This document shows positions 6,247 through 6,996 of a DNA stretch of 6,996 nt, in pieces. The stretch covers positions 1 through 6,996 of the forward strand of contig CADCQV010000252.1 of the NCBI GenBank assembly GCA_902803625.1, in the 5' to 3' direction. Made by a program: the position numbers and the translations under genes. Within the stretch, counting starts at the first letter, position 1. Each line of letters begins with the position of its first letter. The notes beneath the pieces were generated by a model. The model searched no databases. It worked only from the letters and a program-made list of their open reading frames with translations, and had not been told where the DNA came from. Source of the stretch: an uncultured Lachnospiraceae bacterium (lineage in GTDB: Bacteria > Bacillota > Clostridia > Lachnospirales > Lachnospiraceae).

Positions 6247-6996
6247 CTCTGTTTCTTTCCGTATTGAAGATAATCGGGATAGTACTTCTTATCATCATTG
6301 CCGTTGTCCTTTCATTACTCCTTATCATTCTTTTCGTGCCCTTCCGCTACAGGATAAAGGGGATTATAAGAGCAAGGGATGATTATTACGACTTCAGGGC
6401 CGATATTACCTGGTTCCTCCATATGCTCCACGGTATCTTCCTGTTCTTAAGACAGGGGCAGGAGGATGAAGGCGGTGACCGGAAGAATCCTGAGGAGCAG
6501 GGCTTACGCTATGAGATAAGGCTCTTCGGCATAAAGATACGGCCGAAGAAGGAGAAGGAGGAGGAAGAGCCTGGGTATTATCCGGCAGAGCTTCCTTCTA
6601 AGAGACCGGAAAACAAAGAGGAAGAGGAGCTTCCGTCCGGGAGACCGGAAAACAAAGCGGAAGAGGAGCTTCCGTCCGGGAGACCGGATGAAGCGGAGAA
6701 ACAGGCAGAATCGGATGAGCAGGGGGAAGAGGATACAGGATCCGATATCCCGAAGGGCTTTAAGGCCAAGCTCAAGGATTTTTCCGGCTTCCTCCGGCGC
6801 CTGTTTCGGAGGCTTAAGTCCCTTATAGAAAATGCGGGCTGTAAATATAGGAACCTTTGTGATAAAATAGGGGAGTTAAGGAGCAGGATAAAGCATTATT
6901 ACGAGCTTTACAATGACGAGTCCACGCCAAAAGCCCTGAGACTTGCCTGGAATGAGCTGATGCGGCTTCTACGGGCTCTTAAGCCCCGTAGATACA
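6243..6996 (+). CDS. DUF2953 (YtfI-like) membrane protein, 3' end outside window
   Basis: The frame from ATG 6243 is open to the last base (251 codons). It begins MTLFLSVLKIIGIVLL, and a single strong transmembrane segment spans about residues 5-33. The following VPFRYRIKG (32-40), ITWFLHMLHG (55-64) and YEIRLFGIKI (89-98) match the DUF2953 pattern, as does LLRALKPRR near the window edge, which in the family precedes the conserved C-terminal domain. Between these lies a Glu/Lys/Pro-rich, probably disordered segment (about 99-168) with a 13-residue repeat. AAAGGAG (6221-6227) is 15 nt upstream, and initiation is probably coupled to the preceding gene through ATGA. In Bacillus subtilis the DUF2953 gene ytfI lies next to ytfJ (gerW), a sporulation/germination gene. 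A gerW-like gene may follow here, but it is outside the window. Function unknown. Confidence 0.8.
   Translation, partial: MTLFLSVLKIIGIVLLIIIAVVLSLLLIILFVPFRYRIKGIIRARDDYYDFRADITWFLHMLHGIFLFLRQGQEDEGGDRKNPEEQGLRYEIRLFGIKIRPKKEKEEEEPGYYPAELPSKRPENKEEEELPSGRPENKAEEELPSGRPDEAEKQAESDEQGEEDTGSDIPKGFKAKLKDFSGFLRRLFRRLKSLIENAGCKYRNLCDKIGELRSRIKHYYELYNDESTPKALRLAWNELMRLLRALKPRRY
6603..6688 (+). repeat. 39-bp in-frame tandem repeat (two full copies plus partial) in the DUF2953 gene
   Basis: Copies at 6603-6641 and 6642-6680 differ at one base (gag/gcg, Glu/Ala); a partial third copy starts at 6681 (agaccgga), and a degenerate half copy (gagcttcc) precedes at 6588. The unit encodes RPENK(E/A)EEELPSG, residues 121-146 of the protein. 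Multiples of 39 keep the frame, so copy number can vary without breaking the gene. Confidence 0.9.

Noticed and set aside
6578..6775. Minus-strand 65-codon Ser/Gly-rich frame
   Set aside because: This is the complement of the 39-bp repeat in the DUF2953 gene; its repetitiveness comes from the repeat and it has no initiation signals.

Overview
The window looks like chromosomal housekeeping DNA from a low- to mid-GC anaerobic Firmicute, most likely a Lachnospiraceae-type clostridium. This rests on family resemblance: the U32 / SEDS / class B PBP gene order, the style of the SEDS and PBP proteins, and a DUF2953 gene of the ytfI type. AGGAGG-type ribosome sites, heavy use of AGG/AGA and ATA codons, and GTG starts fit that view. 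I see no insertion sequence, prophage, CRISPR array, tRNA or rRNA.

Layout. (1) Positions 1-4621, plus strand, are a tightly packed operon whose start lies outside the window. It encodes a U32-family protein in two overlapping pieces (catalytic half 1-1068, C-terminal half 1046-1834), a SEDS (FtsW/RodA/SpoVE) glycosyltransferase split by one in-frame TAG (1835-2302 and 2309-3160), and an intact class B penicillin-binding transpeptidase (3161-4621). The SEDS protein and the PBP would form a peptidoglycan polymerase/cross-linking pair. (2) Positions 4667-5725 (up to 5797), minus strand, hold an HD-GYP phosphodiesterase-like gene, convergent with the PBP, whose HD motif reads FD. (3) Positions 5798-5898 are a divergent promoter region: a near-consensus leftward promoter and a rightward one stand back to back, and their -35 boxes form the outer arms of a 25-bp inverted repeat. 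(4) Positions 5899-6996, plus strand, hold a small uncharacterised gene overlapping by ATGA a DUF2953 membrane protein that runs off the right edge and carries an in-frame 39-bp tandem repeat.

No wholly new system is evident. The parts worth a second look are the symmetric divergent promoter/operator, the amber codon inside the SEDS gene beside an intact partner PBP, the two-piece U32 gene whose first half ends in CTT TGA (the slip codons of prfB), and the H-to-F change in the HD-GYP metal site. From 1046 to 4621 one reading frame runs unbroken except for three single stop codons (TAA, TAG, TGA), and both intergenic stops are followed directly by GTG.
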